DNA of 64,000 nucleotides from Paenibacillus polymyxa (GTDB lineage Bacteria > Bacillota > Bacilli > Paenibacillales > Paenibacillaceae), in NCBI RefSeq assembly GCF_015710975.1, contig NZ_CP049783.1, positions 5,179,001 through 5,243,000 on the forward strand, written 5' to 3'. The position numbers and the translations under genes are program-made. The notes below the pieces were generated by a model that saw only the letters and a program-made list of their open reading frames with translations, ran no database searches and was not told the origin of the DNA. Shown in pieces: positions 49,595-57,716 of this stretch. Positions within the stretch are counted from its first letter, which is position 1. Each line of letters opens with the position of its first letter.

Positions 49595-50572
49595 TCAAGA
49601 GGATGCCGCTGCCGCGAGCGTACCGGAAGAATCAGCAGTATGATGAATACTTCGCACGAAACGAATCGTTTTTGTATCTGAATGCATTACAACTGAATGG
49701 GTTTCAGCTCTGTGACCAGGCAGAGAACGAACCCCCTGCAACCACTCACCAGGCGTCACGCCTGTAGCGACAAACATCACGCCTTGGCGTCCGACCATGT
49801 CCTCCATCGACAGCAACGCCCCTGGATCAGTAATACCCATGCGTTTGCAACGTGCAATCTCTTCTTCTCCATGAGGTAGCAAGCGGCCCTGTATTTCTCC
49901 GCCCATGCATTTCAGCGCGGCCGCGGCCAATACACCCTCAGGAGCGCCGCCAGAGCCGATATGCAAATCTACACCGCTGTCCAGGCAGGTTTCAATTGCA
50001 CCCATCACATCCCCATGACCAAGCAGCTTGATCCGAACGCCGCTTTCCCGCAGAAGCTGAATGATCCCGGCATGCCGTGCACGATCCAGAATGGACACCG
50101 TAAGATCGGACAAGGATTTCCCCAGTATGCGCGCTGCTTTTGACAATGTAGTCGGGATCGTGTCCTCTAGTGACAGCTTTCCAGCCAATGCCGGACCAAC
50201 AGCTAATTTTTGCATGTACATATCCGGAGCGTGTAGTAGACTACCACGAGGTGCAGCAGCAATGACCGACAGTGCGTTATTCAAACCGTTCGCCACCGTT
50301 TCCGTCCCTTCGAGAGGATCAACAGCAATGTCCATGGCTGGCCCTCTGCGATTGCCTACTCTCTCCCCGATATACAGCATGGGAGCCTCATCCATTTCGC
50401 CTTCGCCAATCACGACCGTGCCGTCCATGGATACCGCATTAAAATGAGTACGAATGGCTACTGTTGCCGCCTCGTCCGCGCTATTCTTATCTCCACGCCC
50501 TGTCCATTGTGCCGATTGCAGTGCCGCTGCCTCTGTTACCCGAACGAATTCCAATGCCATTTGACTCTCCAT
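49595..50572 (-). CDS. glpX: Fructose-1,6-bisphosphatase, class II
   Basis: 325 residues. It hydrolyses fructose 1,6-bisphosphate to fructose 6-phosphate in gluconeogenesis, in the cytoplasm. Family signatures are visible: GEGEMDEAP (about 56-64, metal-binding acidic residues) and DPLEGT (85-90), within the Li-sensitive phosphatase fold. Length is normal for GlpX. I chose the ATG at 50572, with GGAGG 7 nt upstream; the frame is open to 50617, but the added residues (MPVGNIIFRRGGG) are not family-like. It lies next to, and is oriented with, a PPDK regulator and ccpN, all linked to the switch between glycolysis and gluconeogenesis. It has its own terminator and a 217-bp upstream gap. Confidence 0.93.
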   Translation of the reverse strand: MESQMALEFVRVTEAAALQSAQWTGRGDKNSADEAATVAIRTHFNAVSMDGTVVIGEGEMDEAPMLYIGERVGNRRGPAMDIAVDPLEGTETVANGLNNALSVIAAAPRGSLLHAPDMYMQKLAVGPALAGKLSLEDTIPTTLSKAARILGKSLSDLTVSILDRARHAGIIQLLRESGVRIKLLGHGDVMGAIETCLDSGVDLHIGSGGAPEGVLAAAALKCMGGEIQGRLLPHGEEEIARCKRMGITDPGALLSMEDMVGRQGVMFVATGVTPGEWLQGVRSLPGHRAETHSVVMHSDTKTIRFVRSIHHTADSSGTLAAAASS

Positions 50573-50631
50573 ACCTATCCCTCCACCTCTCCTAAAAATG
50601 ATATTACCTACAGGCAAATAAATATTTTCAG

Positions 50632-50717
50632 GGCAGCTTTGCTGCCATTTTATTTATATCTTTATATAATCTCCTATATCCTACGGCCGATCCTTATCTT
50701 TAGAGCAGCTTTGCTGC
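50632..50717. repeat. Duplicated short hairpin upstream of glpX
   Basis: GCAGC-TTT-GCTGC occurs twice, with first copies of the arm 72 bp apart (50632-50646 and 50705-50717). Each copy is followed on the plus strand by a T/A-rich run with partly similar sequence, suggesting a small tandem duplication. It lies in the 217-bp gap between the PPDK regulator and glpX and could act in termination of the upstream unit, or in the glpX leader. Confidence 0.4.
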
Positions 50718-50789
50718 CTTTTATATTTACACTCCTGTATCCCGTAATTATATTTTCTTTATAAGCGCTGCTTCTAAGTTGTTTCGCTT

Positions 50790-51593
50790 CTATAACATTC
50801 TGATAATCAAGCCTGCTGTCTCTTCAATGGCTTTATCTGTAACATCAATGACCGGACAATTCAGCTCTTTAAACAAAGACTGCGCATACGCGATTTCCTC
50901 TTCCACCCTTGTCGCTGTGGCGTATTGCACATTATTAGGAAGCCCCATAACCTTTAGTCGTTCACTGCGTATTTTCAACAGCAGCTCCGGCTGGATCGTC
51001 AATCCGAATACTCGGCCATGCTGAACATCCTTCAACTGAACAGGCGGTGTAAGCTCCGGTACAACCGGAATGTTGACTGTTTTATAACCTTTATGTGCGA
51101 GAAACATGGATAAAGGAGTTTTGGAAATACGTGACACTCCAAGCAATACTATATCTGCTTTGAGAATGGCGCTCACATCTTTGCCATCATCGTATTGAAC
51201 TGCAAAATCCAGTGCCTCTACACGCCGAAAATAGTTGTCGTCCAGTCGGTGCAGTAGACCAGGCTTCTCTTTGGGATCGTTATGAAACGTATCGGCAAAC
51301 GCCTGCATCATCGGTCCCATAATATCGACAGCCCGCACATTCAGCCGGACAGCCTCTTCTTTCATCGCCTCTCTCAATTCCGGCTGTACCAGCGTATAAG
51401 CTACAAAGCCTTTACGCTCGGCAACTTCCTCCATTACCCGACTCAGCTCGTCTTCATCCCTCACGTTCATAAATCTTTTGATCTCTGTGTCTGGTAACTC
51501 AAATTGGCGCATGGTCGCCTGTACGACAGCTTCTGCCGTCTCACCAATCGAGTCTGAACAGATCGCTATAAAATGACTGCTCGCCTGAACCAT
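50790..51593 (-). CDS. Pyruvate, phosphate dikinase regulatory protein (bifunctional kinase/phosphorylase, DUF299)
   Basis: 267 residues of the PpsR/YqfL family, which uses ADP to phosphorylate, and Pi to dephosphorylate, the active-site threonine of pyruvate phosphate dikinase or PEP synthase. The nucleotide-binding loop GVSRISKTP is at about 152-160, and the family's N-terminal ICSDSIGETAE is intact. The ATG at 51593 has GGAGG 6 nt upstream. It follows ccpN by 13 bp, the same pairing as yqzB-yqfL in Bacillus subtilis, so the two are almost certainly one transcript. Confidence 0.93.
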   Translation of the reverse strand: MVQASSHFIAICSDSIGETAEAVVQATMRQFELPDTEIKRFMNVRDEDELSRVMEEVAERKGFVAYTLVQPELREAMKEEAVRLNVRAVDIMGPMMQAFADTFHNDPKEKPGLLHRLDDNYFRRVEALDFAVQYDDGKDVSAILKADIVLLGVSRISKTPLSMFLAHKGYKTVNIPVVPELTPPVQLKDVQHGRVFGLTIQPELLLKIRSERLKVMGLPNNVQYATATRVEEEIAYAQSLFKELNCPVIDVTDKAIEETAGLIIRML

Positions 51594-51606
51594 TCGATTC
51601 CTCCCA

Positions 51607-52251
51607 TTAATCCTCTGCTACCATATCGAGCAACATTTTAATAATATTTGTTTTTGTAATACGTCCCACGACTTTCCAGTGCTCTCCTGGTTTGTCAGAA
51701 TCCGAAGGGACGACGACAGGCAGGCTGTCGATTTGACGAGCAATAATTTTGCGTGCTGCCTCTAGTACGGTATCCTCTGGGGAAACAGTGACCACATTCG
51801 CCTGCCGGGTCATCACAAGACTGACAGGAATGGTTGCTGCATTGGGATTGCCTAACGTTACCTTGAGTAAATCCTTGCGGGAAGCCACCCCTGCCAAATC
51901 TCCGTCTTCATCGGTGACAATCAAATTGCTCACATTTTCCAAAAATAGAGCTACGACAGCTTCCTGAATTGTGGTTGTTTCACGTACGATGACTGGAACC
52001 CCGTGAAGATCACCGACTTTCATTTGCAAAAGCCGGAATTTTTCCTCCCGGTTCGGCGTGCCCCGCTTTCCAACAAAATAACCGACCTTGGGCTTAGCAT
52101 CTATGTAATTCAGAATGCCCAATTTGGATAGGTCGGTCCGAATGGTCGCCTTACTGAGATTAAGCATTTCCGCAATCTGGTCACCCGTTATCGGGGCATG
52201 CTTTTGTACGATGTTTAAAATTTCTACTTGTCTTGCCGTAAGGTCGATGAT
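51607..52251 (-). CDS. ccpN: Transcriptional repressor of gluconeogenic genes, CcpN family (HTH plus two CBS domains)
   Basis: 214 residues if it starts at 52251. The N-terminal winged helix-turn-helix (about 3-60, with ITGDQIAEMLNLSKATIRTDL) is followed by two CBS domains (about 78-135 and 143-210), which sense adenine nucleotides in this family. B. subtilis CcpN represses gapB and pckA during growth on sugars. Frame, length and homology require coding sequence upstream of the first ATG (52167), which lies inside the DNA-binding helix. No ATG, GTG or TTG exists in that stretch, but AGGAGG sits 7 nt before two ATC codons (52251, 52248), so an ATC start is likely. It is first in an operon with the PPDK regulator and has a good promoter at 52292-52320. 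Confidence 0.88.
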   Translation of the reverse strand: MIDLTARQVEILNIVQKHAPITGDQIAEMLNLSKATIRTDLSKLGILNYIDAKPKVGYFVGKRGTPNREEKFRLLQMKVGDLHGVPVIVRETTTIQEAVVALFLENVSNLIVTDEDGDLAGVASRKDLLKVTLGNPNAATIPVSLVMTRQANVVTVSPEDTVLEAARKIIARQIDSLPVVVPSDSDKPGEHWKVVGRITKTNIIKMLLDMVAED

Positions 52252-52291
52252 GAACGCCCCTCCTTTTTTTGCTTGCGATCTGATATAGAAT

Positions 52292-52320
52292 ATAATACGT
52301 CATATATAATAATAAATCAA
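52292..52320 (-). promoter_or_regulatory. Sigma-A promoter of ccpN with an overlapping CcpN-like box
   Basis: TTGATT, a 17-nt spacer and TATTAT read toward ccpN, giving a leader of about 35 nt. TATGACGTATT (complement of 52294-52304) overlaps the -10 and matches the CcpN consensus I recall (TRTGHYATAYW) at 10 of 11 positions. Autoregulation is an inference. Confidence 0.55.
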
Positions 52321-52405
52321 CCTAAAAAAGCATATAAAACATCACATATATAAAATTAAAGTGGTTATTCATGTTTTTTTATCATTTAAAACACTTATTC
52401 CATAC

Positions 52406-52453
52406 AAAAAACGGGTGCTTTATCCCCCCTCTTTCGAGTAAGGCAAAGCACCC
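52406..52453 (-). terminator. Terminator of the MacA-MacB-TolC-like operon
   Basis: GGGTGCTTT (52413-52421) pairs with AAAGCACCC (52445-52453). On the minus strand the stem is followed by a run of six T. It lies just after the stop of the permease gene. Confidence 0.8.
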
Positions 52454-52459
52454 TCTTTC

Positions 52460-53671
52460 CTATTCGTATCTTAAAGCATCAATCGGACGCAGCTTCGAAG
52501 CCTTGCGCGCCGGATATACTCCAAACAGTACGCCGACTCCCATGCAGCACAGAAAAGAGTACAACACTGGCTCTATCGAATACACAATCGGCATTTGGAC
52601 GAATTTCTCAAGCAGCTTTGCACCCCCAAGACCCACCATTACACCGACTAGTCCACCCATTAGACTAAGAAAAACAGCCTCAGCCACAAACTGCAGCATA
52701 ATATCACTGCGCTGCGCACCAATCGCTTTGCGAATTCCGATCTCCCTCGTACGCTCCGTGACGGACACCAGCATAATATTCATAATACCAACACCGCCAA
52801 CACCGAGCGCAATTGCAGCTACACCGATCAGCAGCATATTCATAACCCGGTCAACCCCAGACACTGTTTTTAAGATTTCCGTCTGGGTCATGATTTGAAA
52901 ATCATCGCCCTCTGATGGCTTTAGCTCATGTCTGGCACGCAGCACCTGCCGGATTTCAGCACTTGCCTGATCAATCCTGTCCTCCGTTGTTGCAGAGGCA
53001 TTCACCTGCTGAATGCTCATATTGCCCAGCCGTTCCATTCCAGTTGTAATCGGTACATATACCTGCTGCCCGCTGTTGCTCATATTGGAATTGGAATTGG
53101 TCAGCACACCAACCACCTTAAAAGGCAACTGCTTGATCATGATGGTCTCACCGACTGCCCTGGAGGCATCCGGGCCAAAAATATTACGGGCTGCATCACT
53201 CCCCAGCACAGCCACATTCATCCGTTTATCCACTTCATAGTGAGTAAACGACCTGCCCTGAGCTAGCGACAGCTTTCTCACATGGACAAATGCCAGCGAA
53301 GTCCCCTCAATTTGCCCGCTGACCTTATTGCGACTCCACGTAATATCTGCACTGGTCATCGCACTTGGTGCTACCTCTGCGACTGCTTTTTGCTGCTCTA
53401 GCGCCTCGATATCCTCCAGAGATATCCCTTTCGTCTGATTGAACGACATGGAGCTGGACCCATCATATGGAGCATAAGGATAGATCATCAGCAGATTATT
53501 TCCCATACTATTGATCTGCGATGTAATTGTAGCGGTTGATCCTTTACCGATGGCTACAATCGCAATCACGGCGGCCACTCCGATAATAATGCCCACCATG
53601 GTCAGCAAGGATCGCAGCATATTGGTTCGCAAACTATTGAGCGATACACGAATAATTTCCTGAAATTTCAT
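52460..53671 (-). CDS. MacB-like ABC transporter permease (MacB_PCD and FtsX domains)
   Basis: 403 residues. The N-terminal helix (about 20-43) is preceded by the family's SLNSLRTNMLRSLLTMVGIIIG. A large extracytoplasmic domain (about 45-270) follows, then three C-terminal helices with the FtsX-family stretch RTREIGIRKAIGAQ. It is the membrane partner of the ATPase encoded immediately upstream; start and stop overlap by 4 nt (ATGA), typical of translational coupling. With the adaptor and the TolC-like gene it forms a macrolide/peptide-type efflux set. The substrate cannot be told from sequence. Confidence 0.9.
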   Translation of the reverse strand: MKFQEIIRVSLNSLRTNMLRSLLTMVGIIIGVAAVIAIVAIGKGSTATITSQINSMGNNLLMIYPYAPYDGSSSMSFNQTKGISLEDIEALEQQKAVAEVAPSAMTSADITWSRNKVSGQIEGTSLAFVHVRKLSLAQGRSFTHYEVDKRMNVAVLGSDAARNIFGPDASRAVGETIMIKQLPFKVVGVLTNSNSNMSNSGQQVYVPITTGMERLGNMSIQQVNASATTEDRIDQASAEIRQVLRARHELKPSEGDDFQIMTQTEILKTVSGVDRVMNMLLIGVAAIALGVGGVGIMNIMLVSVTERTREIGIRKAIGAQRSDIMLQFVAEAVFLSLMGGLVGVMVGLGGAKLLEKFVQMPIVYSIEPVLYSFLCCMGVGVLFGVYPARKASKLRPIDALRYE

Positions 53672-54387
53672 GCCTTCACTTCCTCTGCCGCCATTCTTCG
53701 TTTCTCAACAGGCTGATCCTTTTCAATCCGCCCATCTCGAAAATGAATCAGACGCTTGGCGTATTCCGCAACCTCCTGATCATGAGTAACCAGTACAACC
53801 GTTTTCCCCTGATCGTTCAGACGCTGAAAAATCCCCATGATTTCCACACTTGTTTTGGAGTCCAAAGCTCCTGTCGGTTCATCCGCCAAGAGAATAACCG
53901 GATTGTTCACAAGTGCACGCGCAATGGATACCCGTTGCTGTTGACCGCCTGACAATTCGTTTGGCCTGTTGTTCATCCGGTCGCCTAGACCTACACTTGT
54001 GAGGGCATCCATGGCCCGCAAACGACGCTCCTTGGCAGAAACTCCCGCATAGATCATAGGCAGTTCCACATTCTCCAAAGCTGTTGATCGCGGAAGCAAA
54101 TGGAATTTTTGAAATACAAATCCGATTTTCTGATTACGTATAATAGCCAGTTCATCCTCGCGGGCATCTAAGATCGAATATCCATCCAAATAAAATTGTC
54201 CTGACGTAGGTAAATCCAGACAGCCGATAACATTCATCATCGTGGACTTGCCTGAACCAGACGGTCCCATAATCGCAACAAAATCACCGTCAGCAATATC
54301 AAGTTGAACCTCACGCAGAGCATGAATTTCCTGATCTCCGACATGGTACACTTTTTTCAAACCCTCAATCTGAATAACATATCTCAT
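53668..54387 (-). CDS. ABC transporter ATPase, MacB/LolD type
   Basis: 239 residues. Walker A GPSGSGKST is at 41-49, signature LSGGQQQR and Walker B VILLADEPTGALD follow, with the LolD-type Q-loop FVFQKFHLLP. It powers the FtsX-type permease encoded next. The ATG at 54387 lies 6 nt after the adaptor stop with only a weak ribosome site, so translation probably depends on coupling. It is the third gene of the four-gene operon. Confidence 0.92.
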   Translation of the reverse strand: MRYVIQIEGLKKVYHVGDQEIHALREVQLDIADGDFVAIMGPSGSGKSTMMNVIGCLDLPTSGQFYLDGYSILDAREDELAIIRNQKIGFVFQKFHLLPRSTALENVELPMIYAGVSAKERRLRAMDALTSVGLGDRMNNRPNELSGGQQQRVSIARALVNNPVILLADEPTGALDSKTSVEIMGIFQRLNDQGKTVVLVTHDQEVAEYAKRLIHFRDGRIEKDQPVEKRRMAAEEVKA

Positions 54388-54393
54388 GCCCGT

Positions 54394-55851
54394 TTAAAAG
54401 CCCCCCTGCATGCCGCCCATTGCGGAAGGATCTGGCGGAGGTTCAGGAGCAGGCACAACAATCGTGTCCCCCTCCTTTACACCGGATTTAAGCTCTACTC
54501 GGTCTGGCGTGTAAAATCCGAGTTCTACGGGCTTAAATGTGCGTGCCCCGGGATTCGCAGCGTTAGCAGAAACATACACGCCATCCTGGCCTCCTTCGGA
54601 TCTCAGTGCAGTCGCAGGAACGAACAGTACATTTTTGTGTACTCCCAAAATAACGGCCACATTCATAATCATGCCTGTTTTTAGCTTACCTTTCGGGTCA
54701 TGTACAGACATCTCCATCAAATACGTCGTCATCCCTTCATCCGTAGAGGCTTCCGGTGAGACAAATTGCACCTTGCCTGGAAACGATTCACCCGGATATG
54801 CATTGGTCGTCAACACAGCCGTAAGCCCCTTTTTGACCTTGACAATGTCGGTCTGACTTACCTTCACAACTACCTTAAGGTCGTTGGAATCCGAGTTATT
54901 CATTACAATAAATGGAGCCGTCGGACTGGTCCCTACATCCCCGTTCACCTTTAAAATCACTCCGTCCCACGGCGCCGTGACCTGAAGCTTGTTTAACTCA
55001 TTTTTTTTCTGCTCCAACTCAGTTGCCAGTCTTCGAACCTCTATCCGTGAGGATTGAATACTCGATGCATCAGCCGGAACCTGAGTCTTGTGAAGCTCAG
55101 CCATTGCAGCACGGTAGCCAATTTCAGCCTCTGAAATGGTGCGACGTTTTTGCGACATAATTTTGCGGAACTGTAAATCTAGATTATCATAGTCCGTTTG
55201 TGCTTTATCCAATGCTTGCTCAGCCTGCTCCAATTCACTATTGGATACTGCCCCGGCATCGTGTAAAAATTTTTGGTCTTCATATGCCTTCCGTGCCTGC
55301 TCCAACTGCTTTTTGGAAGCTTTCTTCTGACTCTCGGCTTCTTCCAGCTCAAATGATTCTTGCGCTGTATCGACAGCCATTTTGGCCCGAAGTACATTTG
55401 TTTTCTGAATTTCAATATCCTCCGCCTTCGGACCCTTCTCCAATTCAGCCAGCTTGGATTTCGATATCTCCAAAGAATCAGACGCACTTTGTATTTGCAT
55501 TTTAATTTCTGAACTGTCCAGAAGCGCCAGCACTTGCCCTTTTTTGACCTTGTCCCCGGCTTTCACGTTCACCGCAGCCAGCTTGTTATCGCCTGCACTC
55601 GTAAAGTTCAGCTTCACTTCCTTGGATGCTTGCACGGTGCCGGACGTGTCCAGCTTCTCGCTCACATCGCCGCGCTCTACTTTAAACGTCTCGTCCTGAA
55701 CTATAGGTGCTGCCTGCTCTTTGGGCATATTCAGATATACTGCTGCTCCGCCTCCGCCTACAATCAGCAAAACAATCGCAGTCCAGATCCACTTTTTTCT
55801 CCGTTTTCTCCGTAGCTTGATTAAAGCATCATTTAAAACCGTTTCTGCCAA
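54394..55851 (-). CDS. MacA/HlyD-type membrane-fusion (periplasmic adaptor) protein
   Basis: 485 residues. A short basic cytoplasmic N-terminus and one membrane helix (about 21-41) are followed by a beta-barrel/lipoyl half-motif (GDVSEKLDTSGTVQAS), a long coiled-coil hairpin (about 110-270, rich in Lys, Glu and Gln), and the second lipoyl and barrel portions (VTAPWDGVILKVNGDVG). It ends in a Pro/Gly/Met-rich tail. In Gram-negative bacteria such proteins link MacB to TolC; here it probably spans the wall and modulates the ABC pair. Start is TTG at 55851 with GGGAGG 8 nt upstream. It lies between the TolC-like gene and the ATPase gene. Confidence 0.9.
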   Translation of the reverse strand: MAETVLNDALIKLRRKRRKKWIWTAIVLLIVGGGGAAVYLNMPKEQAAPIVQDETFKVERGDVSEKLDTSGTVQASKEVKLNFTSAGDNKLAAVNVKAGDKVKKGQVLALLDSSEIKMQIQSASDSLEISKSKLAELEKGPKAEDIEIQKTNVLRAKMAVDTAQESFELEEAESQKKASKKQLEQARKAYEDQKFLHDAGAVSNSELEQAEQALDKAQTDYDNLDLQFRKIMSQKRRTISEAEIGYRAAMAELHKTQVPADASSIQSSRIEVRRLATELEQKKNELNKLQVTAPWDGVILKVNGDVGTSPTAPFIVMNNSDSNDLKVVVKVSQTDIVKVKKGLTAVLTTNAYPGESFPGKVQFVSPEASTDEGMTTYLMEMSVHDPKGKLKTGMIMNVAVILGVHKNVLFVPATALRSEGGQDGVYVSANAANPGARTFKPVELGFYTPDRVELKSGVKEGDTIVVPAPEPPPDPSAMGGMQGGF

Positions 55852-55864
55852 CGCCTTTTCCTCC

Positions 55865-57028
55865 CTATGTGCTCCATGGCTTGTTCAACGTATACTCATT
55901 TTGATCCAACTCGATCGCCAGCTCTTCCATTTGCCGTTCAATCTGGTTTACTTTCAACTGGTTGTTTTTCAATTCCATCTCAATAATTAGACCTCTGACC
56001 CACTTTTTGTGTGATAACTCCAAGGCTTCTTTTGCTGTACGCAAGCTTTCTTCCAGTTGTACGTATTTCTTTTGGTTTTCCTTAACCGTGGCATACAAAT
56101 TGCGGAGTGATTCAGCAAAATCCTTTTGACCTTTGGCGAGCTCCTCCTTAGCTGTATCAACATCCATTTTAGCTAGATCGTAAGCACCTGCACCGTTATT
56201 AAAATCAAAATATCTCACATTGAGTTCCGAAGTTTTGATACTATCCTCCAGCTTCCATAAATTCGGATTCATGTCTGTCAGCTGTTGTATATGTAATTCA
56301 ATATCCAGCTTCTTCGGTTCCTTGTACACGGGTCGATCCACCATTTCATAGGCTGTTCCGTTAGGCTGTCCCATAAGGAAGTTCAGAGCATCCCTGGATT
56401 TTTGCAACGCAATTTTTCCCTGCTCGACCGCTTGCTCCGCCTGGACTCTGGCCTGTGTACTCTCGTTTTTCGCATATTCAGACAGCTTGCCTCGCGCAAA
56501 TTTGGCAAGTGCAATCTTTTCCTCCGCTTGGGCGATTTCAAGCGCCTCCAGATCATTTTTCACCTGATTCTCTGCTACAAACACACTTTGGTAGCTTTTC
56601 ATTACATTAAAATAAATCTGGTCTTTGGCATATTGCGCTTGCTTTTTGCTGGCTAGATAGGATAGTGTCGAGGAACTGTAATTCCTCCAGGACGTTTCAT
56701 TATCAACATACTCATTGTCTATATAATCGATAGGTGAATTACCCAGCTCCTTTTCGGCATTTTTCAATTCAAGTCTACGGCGCTCTACATCCCGCTCGGC
56801 GGTACGCGTATTGTAGCTGTTCGTCTGTGCCCATTCCACTGCCTGCTTAAGCGTTAATGGAGGTAGAGCCTGTCCCGTTACGGATGATGTCTTTGACGTA
56901 GCTGCAGCAGATGAATTAACTGACATATTTGCTGACATGCTTCCTGATGGACTGTCAGCCTGTACAGTGGTGACCAAACCTGTAGAAAAGGACAATACAA
57001 GCAGCACGGCAGCCGCTTTTTGCTTCAT
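55865..57028 (-). CDS. Secreted TolC-family-like coiled-coil protein
   Basis: 387 residues. An N-terminal signal peptide (MKQKAAAVLLVLSFSTGLVT, cleavage near VQA-DS) is followed by a largely alpha-helical, coiled-coil protein. It has the outer-membrane-efflux family opening LTLKQAVEWAQTNS and two helical repeats (about 50-215 and 240-380). I chose the ATG at 57028: a GGGGAG site lies upstream and the signal peptide begins here, although the frame is open to 57148. Paenibacillus has no outer membrane, so the protein is likely extracytoplasmic and partners the adaptor encoded 13 bp downstream. It is the first gene of the operon. Confidence 0.8.
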   Translation of the reverse strand: MKQKAAAVLLVLSFSTGLVTTVQADSPSGSMSANMSVNSSAAATSKTSSVTGQALPPLTLKQAVEWAQTNSYNTRTAERDVERRRLELKNAEKELGNSPIDYIDNEYVDNETSWRNYSSSTLSYLASKKQAQYAKDQIYFNVMKSYQSVFVAENQVKNDLEALEIAQAEEKIALAKFARGKLSEYAKNESTQARVQAEQAVEQGKIALQKSRDALNFLMGQPNGTAYEMVDRPVYKEPKKLDIELHIQQLTDMNPNLWKLEDSIKTSELNVRYFDFNNGAGAYDLAKMDVDTAKEELAKGQKDFAESLRNLYATVKENQKKYVQLEESLRTAKEALELSHKKWVRGLIIEMELKNNQLKVNQIERQMEELAIELDQNEYTLNKPWST

Positions 57029-57231
57029 AAATGAATTTCTCCCCTTTCGGTGCATCTTCGAATCTTTTCCATTCTTTTCGACATAAATTTCCACGAATTC
57101 TTCGCATTCTAATTGTACTTTCAGGTTTATGTTGGTACAAGGTGTCAAAACAATACATTTTTGTAACCTTTGCTGCCAGATTACTCGTTGTAAACTACTT
57201 TACACCCCACCAGACATAGATTTAATCTGTT

Positions 57232-57275
57232 TTTACCTGAACTTTACCTAAATTTCAGCTAATTTTAAGGAAACT
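57232..57275. promoter_or_regulatory. 11-bp-periodic direct repeats, candidate response-regulator site
   Basis: TTTACCT at 57232 and again at 57243 (TTTACCTGAAC TTTACCTAAAT) are followed by two weaker units at 11-bp steps (TTCAGCTAATT, TTAAGGAAACT). Tandem 11-bp spacing is typical of OmpR/PhoP-type regulators. The array lies in the 318-bp gap between the divergent TolC-like operon and the small plus-strand gene; I see nothing else definite in that gap except a weak TATACT at 57302. Confidence 0.45.
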
Positions 57276-57346
57276 AACAGCATCTATTAAGGTTTGGAAC
57301 ATATACTAGAGAAAGAATAACAGCCGCTCACTAGGAGGGTTAATAG

Positions 57347-57535
57347 ATGATAAAAGAATCTCGCATGACAACTACTAACGAACCGTCTGATTTATGGATG
57401 ACTCGCTTTCTACGCGAATCAGATCAAAAAAAGAAACAACTCATTCGGGAAGCCCGAAAAAATAATGATATACCGCTAATGAACAGTATTTCTTTTCACC
57501 TTGCCCAGCGTGACCAGCAGCATCTGATTGGATAA
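57347..57535 (+). CDS. Small hydrophilic protein of unknown function, 62 residues
   Basis: A short, strongly charged protein with no signal peptide or membrane helix; the middle is Lys/Arg/Asp-rich (about 25-45). I do not recognise a family. It is likely real because a perfect AGGAGG sits 8 nt before the ATG and a strong terminator follows. It is divergent from the export operon and shares its regulatory gap, so it may be co-regulated with it. An alternative start is the ATG at 57365. Confidence 0.6.
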   Translation: MIKESRMTTTNEPSDLWMTRFLRESDQKKKQLIREARKNNDIPLMNSISFHLAQRDQQHLIG

Positions 57536-57603
57536 GCTTAACTGGGAAATCTAGTGCTATATATGAATACCCCCCTTCGTTAATCTACATGATACGCCAG
57601 TTT

Positions 57604-57651
57604 AAAAAGAGACGGGACAAATCAAAACTATGATTTGTCCCGTCTCTTTTT
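57604..57651. terminator. Bidirectional intrinsic terminator
   Basis: A 20-bp perfect stem (57604-57623 with 57632-57651) with an 8-nt loop has A and T runs at its two ends, so it works in both directions. It sits between the convergent small-protein gene and the ATL gene. Confidence 0.85.
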
Positions 57652-57716
57652 GGCGAGGATTCAGACTAGTGTTATATTGTGTCTCAAAAACAATGCCACC
57701 TTTGCTCGTTCCTCGC

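Noticed and set aside
57029..57148. Longer start for the TolC-like protein
   Set aside because: It would bury the clear signal peptide 40 residues inside the protein and lacks a ribosome site.
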